A stretch of DNA of 64,000 nt from Rhizobium sp. CIAT894 (GTDB taxonomy: Bacteria > Pseudomonadota > Alphaproteobacteria > Rhizobiales > Rhizobiaceae). A program made the position numbers and the translations under genes. The stretch lies in the NCBI RefSeq assembly GCF_000172795.2, contig NZ_CP020951.1, positions 496,001 to 560,000 of the forward strand, read 5' to 3'. Under the pieces are notes generated by a model that was given only the letters and a program-made list of their open reading frames with translations, was not told where the DNA came from and ran no database searches. This document shows positions 1 through 8,554 of the stretch, one piece after another (positions within the stretch are counted from its first letter, which is position 1; each line of letters begins with the position of its first letter).

Positions 1-192
1 ACCGAAATATCCGAGGTGATCGGCATCGATCCCGATACCGGCCTCGTCATCGTCGAGCCGATCTTCCATCTCGTCGGCCGCGCCGGCGGCCAGGCGGTGC
101 ATGCCTTCACCGGCTATCTGCCGAGCTTCGTCGCCGAACTCGTCGAGTTCGGCGAAGACGGCGAAATCGAAAAACTCGATATGTTCGTCTAG
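1..192 (+). CDS. C-terminal end of a CpaF/TadA-type secretion ATPase (partial)
   Basis: The first 64 codons are open from base 1 and stop with TAG at 190-192. The translation runs from TEISEVIGID to EIEKLDMFV and includes a segment HAFTGYLPSFVAEL. This resembles the extreme C-terminus of CpaF/TadA ATPases, where an ITEV(V/I)G strand is followed by a short tail with the form TG..P.F...L. The protein would be the cytoplasmic hexameric ATPase that powers Tad (Flp) pilus assembly. Most of the gene, including the Walker boxes, lies left of the window, so the family call rests on this tail and on the tadB and tadC homologues that follow at once on the same strand. Confidence in coding is high; the family name is partly by context. 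Confidence 0.8.
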   Translation, partial: TEISEVIGIDPDTGLVIVEPIFHLVGRAGGQAVHAFTGYLPSFVAELVEFGEDGEIEKLDMFV

Positions 193-246
193 GCGGTTCA
201 GGTTTCGCGGAAGCGAAGAACTACTTTTGTTTTTAAGGGGGAAGCC

Positions 247-1110
247 ATGGATATCAGCATTCTGCAGATTTTTACGGTCGCCCTCGGCGCGGTGACGGCG
301 GGGCTGCTCGTCTGGGGCGCGCCGGTGCGCTGGCCGGCGCCGCTGCTGCGCGCCACCGAGCGCGATATCGCGCTCGCCAGCGAGGCGGCCCAGGTCTTCG
401 GGCGCGATGCCGTGCCGCCCTATACGATGATCCTCGCCTACATCATCACGGCGATCGTCGTCTTCGCAATCATCTCGCTGATCTTCGGGCCGATCTTCGG
501 CATCGTCGTCGCGATCCCGGTCGCCTTCTTCCTGCCCAAGGCGGTGATCCGCTATTTCCTGCAGCGGCGCTGGCTGCAGATCGAATCGCAGCTTCCCTAT
601 GCCGTCGACCAGATCGTCTCGGCGGTGCGCACCGGCAAGCCGCTCGCCGTTGCCGTCAATGCAGTGGCCGATACCGGCCAGATGCCGGCCTCGCGCGAAT
701 TCGAGCGCATCGCCCGCGAACAGAAGCTCGGCATCGGCCTGGTCGAGGCACTCGACCGCCACGGCCGCACCGTGCCGAGCCTGCACTTCAAGATGGTCGA
801 CGCCGCCCTCGGCCTCTTTGCCCGCCAGGGCGGCGACATTTCCGAGCCGCTGACGGAAATGTCGAAATCCTTCAAGGAAATCTGGAAGCTCGATCAGAAG
901 ATCACCACCTCGTCGTCGCAGGCGCGGATGAATTTCCGCGTCGTCAACGGCGGCGCGCTGTTCATGATCCTGATGATCTTCTTCGGCCAGCCCGAGCTGA
1001 TCGACAAGGTGTTCGGCAACGCCATCGGCATCGTCATCGCCATCGTCGGCGCCATTCTCTATGCCACCGGCTTCTTCTGGATGCGCTCGATGATGAAGGT
1101 GTCGGTATGA
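247..1110 (+). CDS. tadB: TadB-like Tad pilus inner-membrane platform protein
   Basis: The 287-residue protein has hydrophobic segments near residues 1-20, 60-100 and 235-285 and a cytoplasmic type II secretion F (T2SF) domain between them, about residues 120-235. The stretch from QLPYAVDQIVSAVRTG to the KMVDAALGLFARQGGDI region is typical of TadB, in which charged helices contact the ATPase. TadB and TadC form the membrane platform of the Tad machine. A purine-rich AAGGGGGAAGCC precedes the ATG at 247. The stop overlaps the next start by four bases (ATGA), so translation is probably coupled to tadC. It lies 54 bp after the ATPase stop. Confidence 0.92.
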   Translation: MDISILQIFTVALGAVTAGLLVWGAPVRWPAPLLRATERDIALASEAAQVFGRDAVPPYTMILAYIITAIVVFAIISLIFGPIFGIVVAIPVAFFLPKAVIRYFLQRRWLQIESQLPYAVDQIVSAVRTGKPLAVAVNAVADTGQMPASREFERIAREQKLGIGLVEALDRHGRTVPSLHFKMVDAALGLFARQGGDISEPLTEMSKSFKEIWKLDQKITTSSSQARMNFRVVNGGALFMILMIFFGQPELIDKVFGNAIGIVIAIVGAILYATGFFWMRSMMKVSV

Positions 1111-2012
1111 TGTCGCACATCCCGCTTGCCCCGATCGCCGTCGTGCTTGCCGGCATCACCGCCGCCCTCTTCGTCTGGTGGATCGGCGATCTGCTCGGCA
1201 GCATCCAGGTGGTGCGCCGCTCCGCCGGCGGCGACGGCCCGCCGCCGAATATCGTCGACAGCATCGGCATGCGCACGCCTGTCGAATTCGTGCTCGCCCA
1301 TTTCGAGCCGGTTCTTGCCGATTACGGCGCGCAGCTCGAGCAGAAGCTGATCTATGGCGGCCGGCCTTTCGGCGGCGTCACGGGCCGCGAATATATCGCC
1401 CTTCTCGTCGTCATGAGCCTGTTCGGCTTCGTGCTGCTCGGCGTGCTGTTCGGCATTGCCAGCGGCAGCATCATCGGCGGGCTGGTGGCCGGGCTGATCC
1501 TCGGCCTGATCCCCGCCATTTATTTCTGGGTGGTCGCCGACGACAAGATGCAGGATCGCAAGGAGCGCATTTCGCGCGAATTTCCCTATTTCCTCGATCT
1601 CGTCGTCATGACGCAGCAGGCGCAGGCAACGCTGCCGGAAAGCCTCAGGCTCTATGCCGAGGCCGCCCCCGGCACCGTGATGAGCGAGGAGATCGACCAG
1701 ACGCTGAAGGACGTGGCGCTCGGCACCGGCATGGTCGAGGCGCTGCAGCGCCTGGAGGCGCGTATGACCGCCGAAGAGGTGGTGCGCGTCATCCGCGCCG
1801 TGATCCAGGGCGAGGTCGAGGGCAGCAACCGCGTCGAGCTGTTGCGCGAACATGCGCGCGACCTGCGCTTCCGCCGCTGGGAAAAGGCCGACAGGGCCAG
1901 TGAAAAGCTGAAGGCCAAGATCGTCATGCCGGCGATGATGATCGTCGTGTCGATCCTGCTTCTGGTGCTGGCGCCGGCAATTGTCGAGATGATGTCGAGT
2001 GGGATGTTCTGA
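1107..2012 (+). CDS. tadC: TadC-like Tad pilus inner-membrane platform protein
   Basis: This 301-residue protein is the second T2SF-domain platform subunit of the Tad pilus. It has an N-terminal membrane segment (about 5-25), a pair near 92-148, and a C-terminal segment (about 270-297) ending with a short tail. The central cytoplasmic part carries FPYFLDLVVMTQQAQATLPE, the usual TadC counterpart of the TadB helix. The length fits the family. It overlaps tadB by four bases and is followed two bases later by the FHA gene, so all three appear to be one transcript. The ordering ATPase, TadB, TadC is the standard order of tad loci. Confidence 0.92.
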   Translation: MMSHIPLAPIAVVLAGITAALFVWWIGDLLGSIQVVRRSAGGDGPPPNIVDSIGMRTPVEFVLAHFEPVLADYGAQLEQKLIYGGRPFGGVTGREYIALLVVMSLFGFVLLGVLFGIASGSIIGGLVAGLILGLIPAIYFWVVADDKMQDRKERISREFPYFLDLVVMTQQAQATLPESLRLYAEAAPGTVMSEEIDQTLKDVALGTGMVEALQRLEARMTAEEVVRVIRAVIQGEVEGSNRVELLREHARDLRFRRWEKADRASEKLKAKIVMPAMMIVVSILLLVLAPAIVEMMSSGMF

Positions 2013-2014
2013 TC

Positions 2015-2890
2015 ATGGTCTTCTCCTTCTTTCGCGGAAACAAGCCAAGCCTTCTGCAGACCGGCCCCGGCGGCCAGAGCCGCAGCCATGTGCTGGACCG
2101 GCCTGAGATGTCGATCGGCCGGGCAGGCAATGCCGATATCGTCGTCGACGATCCGTTCCTGGCGCCGATCCATGCCCGCATCGAAAAGCAGAGCGACGGC
2201 GGTTTCATCATCCGCCGCATGGGGCTGAACCCGATCATGCTGCGCGGCGAAGCGCTGCTGCAGACGGCGTCTCTCAAAGCCGGCGACAGTTTTCGTCTCG
2301 GCAAGGACGTCGAATTCCAGTTCGTCGTCAAGGCGCCCGCCAGGGAGGCGCCAAAGAAGGAAGCCGCCAAGGCGGGCGACACCAAGCCGAAAAAGCCGCT
2401 CTTCAAGCAGCCCGCCTTCCTCGCCGGCATGGGGCTGGCCTATCTCGCCATCGTCGGCATCATCGGCTACGTGATCCTTTCCGGCGGCGAGAGCGCCGAG
2501 AGCGGCCCGACAGCGGAGCGCATCAATGCGGAAGCCGTCCGCATCCCGACATGCATCAAGAATGCCAGGCGCATGCGCCAGGTTTCCGAGCAAAGCTTCA
2601 ACGGTGCGGTCGGCGGCCGCGTCGGCCGCGATGGCGAGGCGACCTATGCCGCCCTTTCGCTGGCCGCCGAACCCTCCGACGACGCCGCACTGGCAAAGGC
2701 CGCCGAACCGATCGTCGAGGCCTATAAACGCACGGCGCTCGCAGCCCTTGCCTCGGAAAACCGCGGCAACAACACGCTGGCGCAGACGCTCTACCAGCAG
2801 ACCTACGATCTCGTTCCCGACATCAACTGCTCGGCGGCGCGTTTCGCGCTGCAGCGGCGGGCGGCGGTGAAGCCGCCGGCAAGGCGGTGA
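2015..2890 (+). CDS. FHA-domain membrane protein at the end of the tad operon
   Basis: The 291-residue protein starts with a forkhead-associated domain, about residues 22-105, with the signature MSIGRAGNADIVVDDPFLAPIHARI (FHA motifs GR, S/A-D and H). FHA domains bind phosphothreonine. A basic, Ala/Lys-rich linker follows, then one membrane helix (about 130-152), then a 130-residue domain I do not recognise that contains two Cys. The FHA end should be cytoplasmic and the C-terminal domain periplasmic. It begins two bases after tadC, so it is co-transcribed with the Tad genes. It may tie pilus assembly to Ser/Thr phosphorylation; this is inference. No active kinase is seen next to it; the nearest kinase-like protein, at 14-16.6 kb, looks catalytically dead. 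Confidence 0.85.
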   Translation: MVFSFFRGNKPSLLQTGPGGQSRSHVLDRPEMSIGRAGNADIVVDDPFLAPIHARIEKQSDGGFIIRRMGLNPIMLRGEALLQTASLKAGDSFRLGKDVEFQFVVKAPAREAPKKEAAKAGDTKPKKPLFKQPAFLAGMGLAYLAIVGIIGYVILSGGESAESGPTAERINAEAVRIPTCIKNARRMRQVSEQSFNGAVGGRVGRDGEATYAALSLAAEPSDDAALAKAAEPIVEAYKRTALAALASENRGNNTLAQTLYQQTYDLVPDINCSAARFALQRRAAVKPPARR

Positions 2891-2963
2891 CGGCTGGTCG
2901 TGCACGCCTACTCTAGCCTCGCTCGCCAATGACCGCTGACGGCCCTTAGCGGCCTTTCAGGGA

Positions 2964-3242
2964 TCACTCGCGGTTTCGGCGATGGTAGTCGTGATCTAGG
3001 TCTTTCCAGACGTAGAAACCATTCCAAAGGCCGAGCCAGGCTGACAATGCTCCGAAAGAGTCTCCATTTAGAACCTTGGAGAGCGAACTCTCTCCGTGCG
3101 AGGGGTCGACTTTCTTCGCCCAAGCACCGATTAGAGCCGTGCTCCACCAGCCAGCGATTATGACAGCCGCCAAGGGCCAGACATATACGATGGCGGCAAG
3201 GCAAATAATCAATATCGATCTGTAGATGTTAAGCTTCGACAT
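2964..3242 (-). CDS. small membrane protein of unknown function
   Basis: The 92-residue product has two close hydrophobic segments, about residues 8-27 and 22-42 (VWPLAAVIIAGWWSTALIG), followed by a polar, Trp-rich C-terminal half ending in DLDHDYHRRNRE. I do not recognise a family. It runs against the tad operon and ends 73 bp from it. Its base composition is more AT-rich than the neighbouring genes, which fits recent acquisition. The overlapping frame at 2908-3204 is a less likely reading. Treat it as a hypothetical membrane protein. Confidence 0.5.
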   Translation of the reverse strand: MSKLNIYRSILIICLAAIVYVWPLAAVIIAGWWSTALIGAWAKKVDPSHGESSLSKVLNGDSFGALSAWLGLWNGFYVWKDLDHDYHRRNRE

Positions 3243-3776
3243 TCCACATCCATTTGAAGGCCCGGCAATTTTGGGCTACTCGAAATTATCATAAGTTGCA
3301 ACGAGCCGTGAGATTATGGGCCGCTGCGAAGCCGGGCGACGACTGGGCTTGCTGCGAGCCGGCAAATGAAGAGGAGGTGTCGTGCGTTCTCATCGGTGGC
3401 GCGACGTTCTTCCAATGCCTTTGCTGCGCTTGATGTCGGCGCACCCGCCTCGCCCTTCGAGGCCCCTGCGGGCGCCTCAGGATGAGGCTCTCTTGAACTG
3501 CGGCGCCACATTCTCCGACCCCCGTGATTTGCATATGGCATCTCAAGCGCCTGTTATTGGGGGCGCGGCATCCTCCAACGTTCCTCATGCTGAGGTGCGC
3601 AGCCCGAAAGGGCGAAGCCTCGAAGCGCGCCGCAACGCTGCTTCTTGCATGGATCAACGCCGGCACACCCGCCTCGTCCTTCGAGGCCCCTGCGGGACAC
3701 CTCACGATGAGGCTCTCTGGGAGGTTGCGCAGGCCGGTGCAAGGGCGATCGGCGGCGCGCGCTTTGCAGGCCTGTT
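3243..3776. repeat. gene-free stretch holding a palindromic rhizobial repeat family
   Basis: No convincing gene lies here. Two near-identical 52-53 bp units occur at 3442-3493 and 3666-3718, both running from CACCCGCCTCG through CCTTCGAGGCCCCTGCGGG to GATGAGGCTCTCT, with about five differences. A related unit in the opposite orientation lies at about 3582-3632, starting CCTCATGCTGAGGTGCGCAG. Each unit can fold on its own TTCGAGG and CCTCA parts. The arrangement matches the dispersed intergenic palindromes common in rhizobial genomes. It separates the tad end from the broken cyclase gene. Confidence 0.7.
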
Positions 3777-5704
3777 CTATGGCTGCACGGGAGGCTCCGC
3801 CTGCCCCGCCTCGCATTCCGGCAGCCGCACAGGTTTGGCGAGGTTCGCCAGCGCCTCGGGCTTGGCGCATGGCGGGAAGCCGGCGAGCGGCATTGTCTCC
3901 ATGAAGCGGCTGCGCTCGATTGTGCTGAGGCCGGGTTCGTTGATCATGCTCTCGACGGTCACCTCGGGGTGCTGCTTCAGAGCTTCCATGGTTGAAGCAT
4001 GGGCCTCGTCGGTTCGGCCCAGTGCCGCTAGCGCGCTGCTGCGGATCACCCAGGTCCACCTTTGGTAATTGTTCGGCGTCATCCGCTCCAGCATCGTCAC
4101 CGCGTCCTGATAGCGCCCCGCCATGAAATAGGCAGGGGCGAAGAAGTTGGACGCCCACATCGGGTAGTTCGGGTCGAGCCGCATGACCTTGTCGACCATT
4201 TGAGCACCGCGTTCCGGTTCGTTGAAGCGGGCGGCATAGCCGCTGTAGAAGGTCAGGATTTCGGACGAACCGGGCGCCAGACGAAGGGCCGTGTCGAATT
4301 CGGACTTGGCGCGGCCCATGTCGCCCTTATTGGCAAGGCTCATGCCGAACACCGCATGGGCTTCGGCGTCGCCTGGATCAAGCCGCACCGCGCGTTCGGC
4401 CACATCGGCTGCCACCTTGCGGTGGCTCTCGGGATCGACGCCGAACACGCCCATCAGATCATGGGCATGGTAAAGTTCCACCCACGCCCGCGCCAGCCCA
4501 GGATCCAGCGCGACGGCGCGGTTGAGAAAGGTGATGGCCTCCTCGTCATCGGCTTTGGTGAGCTTTTCGATCTTCTCGGAGCCGAGCAGATAATAATCAT
4601 AGGCATTGAGGTTTTCAGGCCGTTTGCGCTTGGCTGCGGCCCGGCCGGCCTGTTGAATCAGCCCCACGCCGCCGCCGAGGCGGTTGGCGACCTGCTCTGC
4701 GATTGCGGTCTGAACGGCGAAGACGTCCTCGGCGGGCCGGTCCCAATTCTCCGACCAAAGATGGTGGCCGGTTTTTGCGTCGATCAACTGTGCCGTGATC
4801 CGCACCCGGCCGCTCTGCCGCTGGATAGAGCCTTCCAGGACGAAGCCGACATGGAGCGCGGTTGCGATCTGGCGGGCATCCACCGGCTTGCCTTTGTAAA
4901 CTTCCGTCGAATTGCGCGCCACCACCTCGAATTCGGGAAACCGCGCGAGGTCGGTGATAACGTCCTCGGTCAGGCCATCAGCCAGACGCCCGCTCGCCTC
5001 ATCACCGCCAAAATTGTCGAAGGGCAGCACCGCCACCGACGGCTTGCCGACCAGGGGTTCCGGCTGGAGGAACCACCAGGCCGCGCCGCCTGCCAGAGCC
5101 AGCGCGACGACCGCCGCCGCGGCCGTTTTGGCCCAGCGCGGCACCGTTGCGAGAAGCGGGCGACGCGCCCGTTTGCCGTCGAGCCTCAGCCGATACATCC
5201 GCACCGGGCGGCTGATATTCCTGACCTGCTGTTCGCCGGCGAAATCGAGCGGCCAGTCGAGTTTGCCCTGGAGATGATCGTAGGCGGTGCCCGACACCAC
5301 CACGCCGCCCGGCTCGGCCAGATGCTCCAGCCGCGCGGCGACATTCACCCCGTCTCCATAGACATCGCCATCCACCAGGGCGACATCGCCGAGATTGATG
5401 CCGACGCGGAATATGATGCGCTCCGGCTCCGGCAGCTCGGCGTTGCGCATCGCAACGGCCTTCTGAAACTCCGCGGCGCAGGCAACCGCATCAACCACGC
5501 TGTCGAAGGCGACCAGCGCGCCGTCGCCCATCAGCTTGATGACGGTGCCATGGCGCTCGGAGATGGCGGGATCAGCTCGGCGCGGATCGCCTTCAGCCGC
5601 TTGATGGTGCCGGCCTCATCGGCTTCCATCGCCGTGGAGTAACCGACCATATCCGCCGCGAGGATCGCGAGCAGCTTTCGGTCGAGCGCGGGGGTGCCCA
5701 TCAT
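3777..5704 (-). pseudogene. class III adenylate/guanylate cyclase with TolB-like and TPR domains, frameshifted
   Basis: The main reading frame (3777-5531, 584 residues) holds the rest of a class III cyclase catalytic domain (MGDGALVAFDSV, then FRVGINLGDV and DGVNVAARLEHLAEPGG), a membrane helix near residue 140, a TolB-like domain (SVAVLPFDNFGGD) and TPR repeats. The N-terminal 40 codons, with LLAILAADMVGYS and the first metal-binding Asp, are read in another frame from ATG 5704 or 5701. The frames meet near 5570. The expected ELIDPAISER would need GATCGATC where the sequence has one GATC, so a 4-bp deletion is the simplest explanation. The intact frame lacks the first metal Asp and should not make cyclic nucleotides. 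A sequencing error is the alternative. Confidence 0.75.
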
Positions 5705-5923
5705 CGTTGCCTTGCATGACCATGCAATCGTGTCGCCAGTCTACACCTATCGAAGCGCCGCAACTAGCAAGGCCGCCAAAACGGTATGGCTGCTTGAGGG
5801 GCTATCCGGCCCGAAGTCGAAGCAGACCGCATGCGCCCAAAAGGGAGGCTCCTCAGCCTGCGTGGAATATCTGGCATCCGCCCGCCGACCCTGCCATAAA
5901 TTGATGTCATCGAGGGAGGCACG

Positions 5924-6697
5924 ATGATGCAGAAGAATGCGCCGGACTTCAGCCTTGAGGGCAAGGTGACTTTGGTGACGGGAGCGAGCCGTGGCATCGG
6001 TCGGGCTTGCGCGCTTGCCTGTGCCGCAACGGGCTCCGATATTGTCTTGGGGGTGCGCGATGTCGCAGCGTCGGCGGGACTGGTTGCCGAACTCGAGGGG
6101 CTGGGAAGAAAAGTCCTCGCTGTTGAACTTGATATTCCCAACAAGGCCCATATTGCACAGGCCGTCGATGCAGCACTGGCGACATTCGGCCGGATCGACG
6201 TGCTCATCAACAATGTCGGCGTGGCTCCCGGCAATCTCGCGGAACTCGTCGAGGAGAAGGACCTTGACGAGATCCTCGATGTCAACATCAAGGGCACCTT
6301 CCTGATGACGCAGGCAGTCGGGCGTCAGATGATCAGGCGCAAGGGCGGCCGGATCATCAACATCAGCTCGCAGGCCGGCACCGTGGCGCTGCGCGGCGAG
6401 TCCATCTATTGCATGAGCAAGGCGGCAATCAATCACCTGACGCGCTGCCTTGCCGCCGAATGGGCCGCGTATAATATCACGGTAAACACCGTATCGCCGA
6501 CCTTCATCCACACCGATGGCACAGCACCTTTCCTATCCGATGCCGACAATCGCAAAGCGACGCTCGATCACATTCCGCTCGGCCGTATCGGTGAAACCGA
6601 TGATGTGGTGGGCGCCGTCGTCTTCCTGGCATCGCCGGCTGCAAGCCTGATCACCGGCGCCAACCTGCTGGTGGACGGTGGATGGTCCGTCGCCTGA
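5924..6697 (+). CDS. SDR-family oxidoreductase
   Basis: A 257-residue classical short-chain dehydrogenase. Residues 14-27 carry the Rossmann motif VTGASRGIGRA; NNVG is near residue 90, the catalytic Ser near 146 (INISSQAG), and YCMSKAA gives the Tyr-x-x-x-Lys pair. The end, with GANLLVDGGWSVA, is typical of FabG-like SDRs. It should be a cytoplasmic NAD(P)-dependent oxidoreductase; the substrate cannot be read from sequence. GAGGGAGGC lies just before the ATG at 5924. It is followed, convergently, by an HxlR regulator, and the reductase-rich surroundings (an OYE enzyme at 7.2 kb) suggest a role in carbonyl or electrophile metabolism, which is inference. Confidence 0.88.
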   Translation: MMQKNAPDFSLEGKVTLVTGASRGIGRACALACAATGSDIVLGVRDVAASAGLVAELEGLGRKVLAVELDIPNKAHIAQAVDAALATFGRIDVLINNVGVAPGNLAELVEEKDLDEILDVNIKGTFLMTQAVGRQMIRRKGGRIINISSQAGTVALRGESIYCMSKAAINHLTRCLAAEWAAYNITVNTVSPTFIHTDGTAPFLSDADNRKATLDHIPLGRIGETDDVVGAVVFLASPAASLITGANLLVDGGWSVA

Positions 6698-6727
6698 GGC
6701 GGAAAAAGCTCCGCGCTCAGTTTCTCG

Positions 6728-7135
6728 TCACAGGCGTAGCTGAATCAGCGAACGATCTCCCTTCTTCGCACCATCAGCGGCGTCGAAAGCCTCTCTCGCT
6801 GCGTTGACCTCCGGCAGTTTTACGAGCGTCCATTTGTGCAGTTCCTGAAGGGGTTCCCGCAATGTGTGACCAAGTGGTGTCAGGTGGTATTGAACCGCGA
6901 CCGGAGACAGTGAAATCACCTCTCTGGCCACGAGACCGTTGCGCTCGAGGCGGCGAAGGCATTGAGTGAGAGCCTTCTGCGTCACCCCTTGCAAACGGCG
7001 GCGGATAGCGTTGAAGCGCTGAGGTCCCTCATTGAGAACTGCAATCACCATCATCGACCACTTGTCAGCGATCTGATCGAATAGAGCCCGGCTCGGGCAT
7101 TCGGAAGAGAAGCAGAGCGGTTTAAGTTCGAGCAT
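6728..7135 (-). CDS. HxlR-family transcriptional regulator, possibly redox-sensing
   Basis: A 135-residue winged-helix regulator of the HxlR type: PSRALFDQIADKWSMMVIAVL at the start, then GPQRFNAIRRRLQGVTQKALTQCLRRLERNGLV as helix-turn-helix and YHLTPLG in the wing. Two Cys sit at the N-terminus (LCFSSECPS), the position used for sensing in YodB, QorR and HypR-type members. ATG 7135 is preferred over TTG 7150 because AAGGA sits seven bases before it and would overlap the upstream start. It is divergent from an Old Yellow Enzyme gene, so it probably represses that gene in response to electrophiles or oxidants (inference). Confidence 0.88.
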   Translation of the reverse strand: MLELKPLCFSSECPSRALFDQIADKWSMMVIAVLNEGPQRFNAIRRRLQGVTQKALTQCLRRLERNGLVAREVISLSPVAVQYHLTPLGHTLREPLQELHKWTLVKLPEVNAAREAFDAADGAKKGDRSLIQLRL

Positions 7136-7150
7136 GTCGGTTTCCTTCAA

Positions 7151-7206
7151 TATACCTAGGCGACTTCAGGTGCCTGATTGACGCTAGATTTACATCGTAT
7201 ACCTAG
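7151..7206. promoter_or_regulatory. paired TATACCTAG sites in the HxlR/OYE divergent promoter
   Basis: The nine-base sequence TATACCTAG occurs at 7151-7159 and 7198-7206, between the divergent HxlR and OYE genes. The first copy continues as the palindrome CCTAGG. The start-to-start spacing is 47 bp. HxlR proteins usually bind such short dyads next to their own gene, so this pair is a candidate operator. There is no experimental support. Confidence 0.45.
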
Positions 7207-7236
7207 AAGTCCGTTTTACGCAACGGAGTTCTATTA

Positions 7237-8358
7237 ATGCCCAATCCCGATACAAGCAGCCTGTTTCGACCTTTCACCATTCGGTCGCTTGAACTGAAAA
7301 ATCGTATAGTTATGGCGCCAATGACCCGCTTGTTTGCGCCAGAAGGCGTGCCGGGGCCGGCAAATGCTGACTACTACAGGCGCCGAGCAGAAGGTCGTGC
7401 GGGACTGCTATTATCTGAAGGGACGGTGATTGATCGCCCGGCCTCCCGCAACGACGGTGGGATTCCGTTTTTCCACGGTGAAGCGGCGCTGAAAGGGTGG
7501 AAAAAAGTGATCGACGCTGTTCATGGTGCTGGTGGTCGCATGGGGCCACAGATCTGGCACACCGGAGCGACTCGCTACATCAATAATTGGGAGCCCGACG
7601 CCCCGGTGGAAAGCCCGTCCGGCCTCAACGCGCCAAGCGAGGCTCGCGGCGTCGCGATGACTGAGGAGGATATCGCCGATTCTGTCGCCGCATTCGCCAA
7701 AGCGGCGGCAGACGCCAAACGGCTCGGCTTTGACACGGTTGAAATCCATGGCGCGCACGGCTATCTGATCGATCAATTCTTCTGGTCGGGCACGAACCTG
7801 CGCACCGACCGGTATGGTGGGCCCACGATTAAGGAGCGCTCGCGCTTTGCGCGCGAGATCGTTTCCGCCGTACGCCAAGCGGTGGGACCTGATTTCCCGA
7901 TCATTCTGCGCGTCAGTCAATGGAAGCAGCAAGATTTAACCGTGCGTCTCGCAGAAACACCAGCAGAGATGGAGACTTGGCTCCTGCCGCTGGTTGAGGC
8001 AGGGGTAGATGTCCTTCACATGTCGCAGCGTCGCTTCTGGGAGCCAGAATTCCCAGAAATTGATGGCGAGAACGGCCTCAACGGCGCGGGCTGGGCAAAG
8101 AAAGTGACGGGTGCCGCGACAATCGCTGTCGGCTCGGTGGGCCTCGACAACGACGTGACTGCAAGCGCTTTTGTCGGGAAGGGGGCAACCACAGCCAGCA
8201 TCGATCGCTTAATCGACCGCATGGAACGCAATGAGTTCGACCTTATTGCCGTGGGGCGCGCCCTGCTGACCGATCCAAATTGGGTCGCCAAAATTGAGAA
8301 TGGCCAATATGCCGAATTGAAAGGGTTCGACCCAGCTACCTTATCCGAGCTTGCCTGA
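7237..8358 (+). CDS. Old Yellow Enzyme family NADH:flavin oxidoreductase
   Basis: A 373-residue FMN-binding TIM barrel. LFRPFTIRSLELKNRIVMAPM is the usual OYE start; VEIHGAHGYLIDQFFW, with R(T)DRYGG after it, is the family signature; and FDLIAVGRALLTDPNW near the end binds the FMN phosphate. Members reduce activated double bonds in enones, nitro compounds or quinones using NAD(P)H. It is divergent from an HxlR regulator with N-terminal Cys residues, a pairing often used for reactive electrophile defence. A short purine-rich GGAG precedes the ATG. It is followed by 196 bp without a gene, then a convergent LysR gene. Confidence 0.93.
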   Translation: MPNPDTSSLFRPFTIRSLELKNRIVMAPMTRLFAPEGVPGPANADYYRRRAEGRAGLLLSEGTVIDRPASRNDGGIPFFHGEAALKGWKKVIDAVHGAGGRMGPQIWHTGATRYINNWEPDAPVESPSGLNAPSEARGVAMTEEDIADSVAAFAKAAADAKRLGFDTVEIHGAHGYLIDQFFWSGTNLRTDRYGGPTIKERSRFAREIVSAVRQAVGPDFPIILRVSQWKQQDLTVRLAETPAEMETWLLPLVEAGVDVLHMSQRRFWEPEFPEIDGENGLNGAGWAKKVTGAATIAVGSVGLDNDVTASAFVGKGATTASIDRLIDRMERNEFDLIAVGRALLTDPNWVAKIENGQYAELKGFDPATLSELA

Positions 8359-8554
8359 CCAAGACGCGGTGAACGGATGCAAGCGCGGGCTGCATCCGTT
8401 CATCCCGTCGCTTGCTCATATCTCAATGCCGAACTGGGACTCGAAACCTTGGTTGCGCGGTTCGGTCTGAAACTGCGTCCGACATCTAGGGTCGCCCCAG
8501 ATGGTCTACCCAGAAGCCAAACAGAATGAGATTTGAAAACCTTCCGCCCCGTCG

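Noticed and set aside
4062..5642. 526-codon plus-strand frame opposite the cyclase
   Set aside because: It is the antisense of a gene with clear family motifs on the minus strand, a common artefact in GC-rich DNA.
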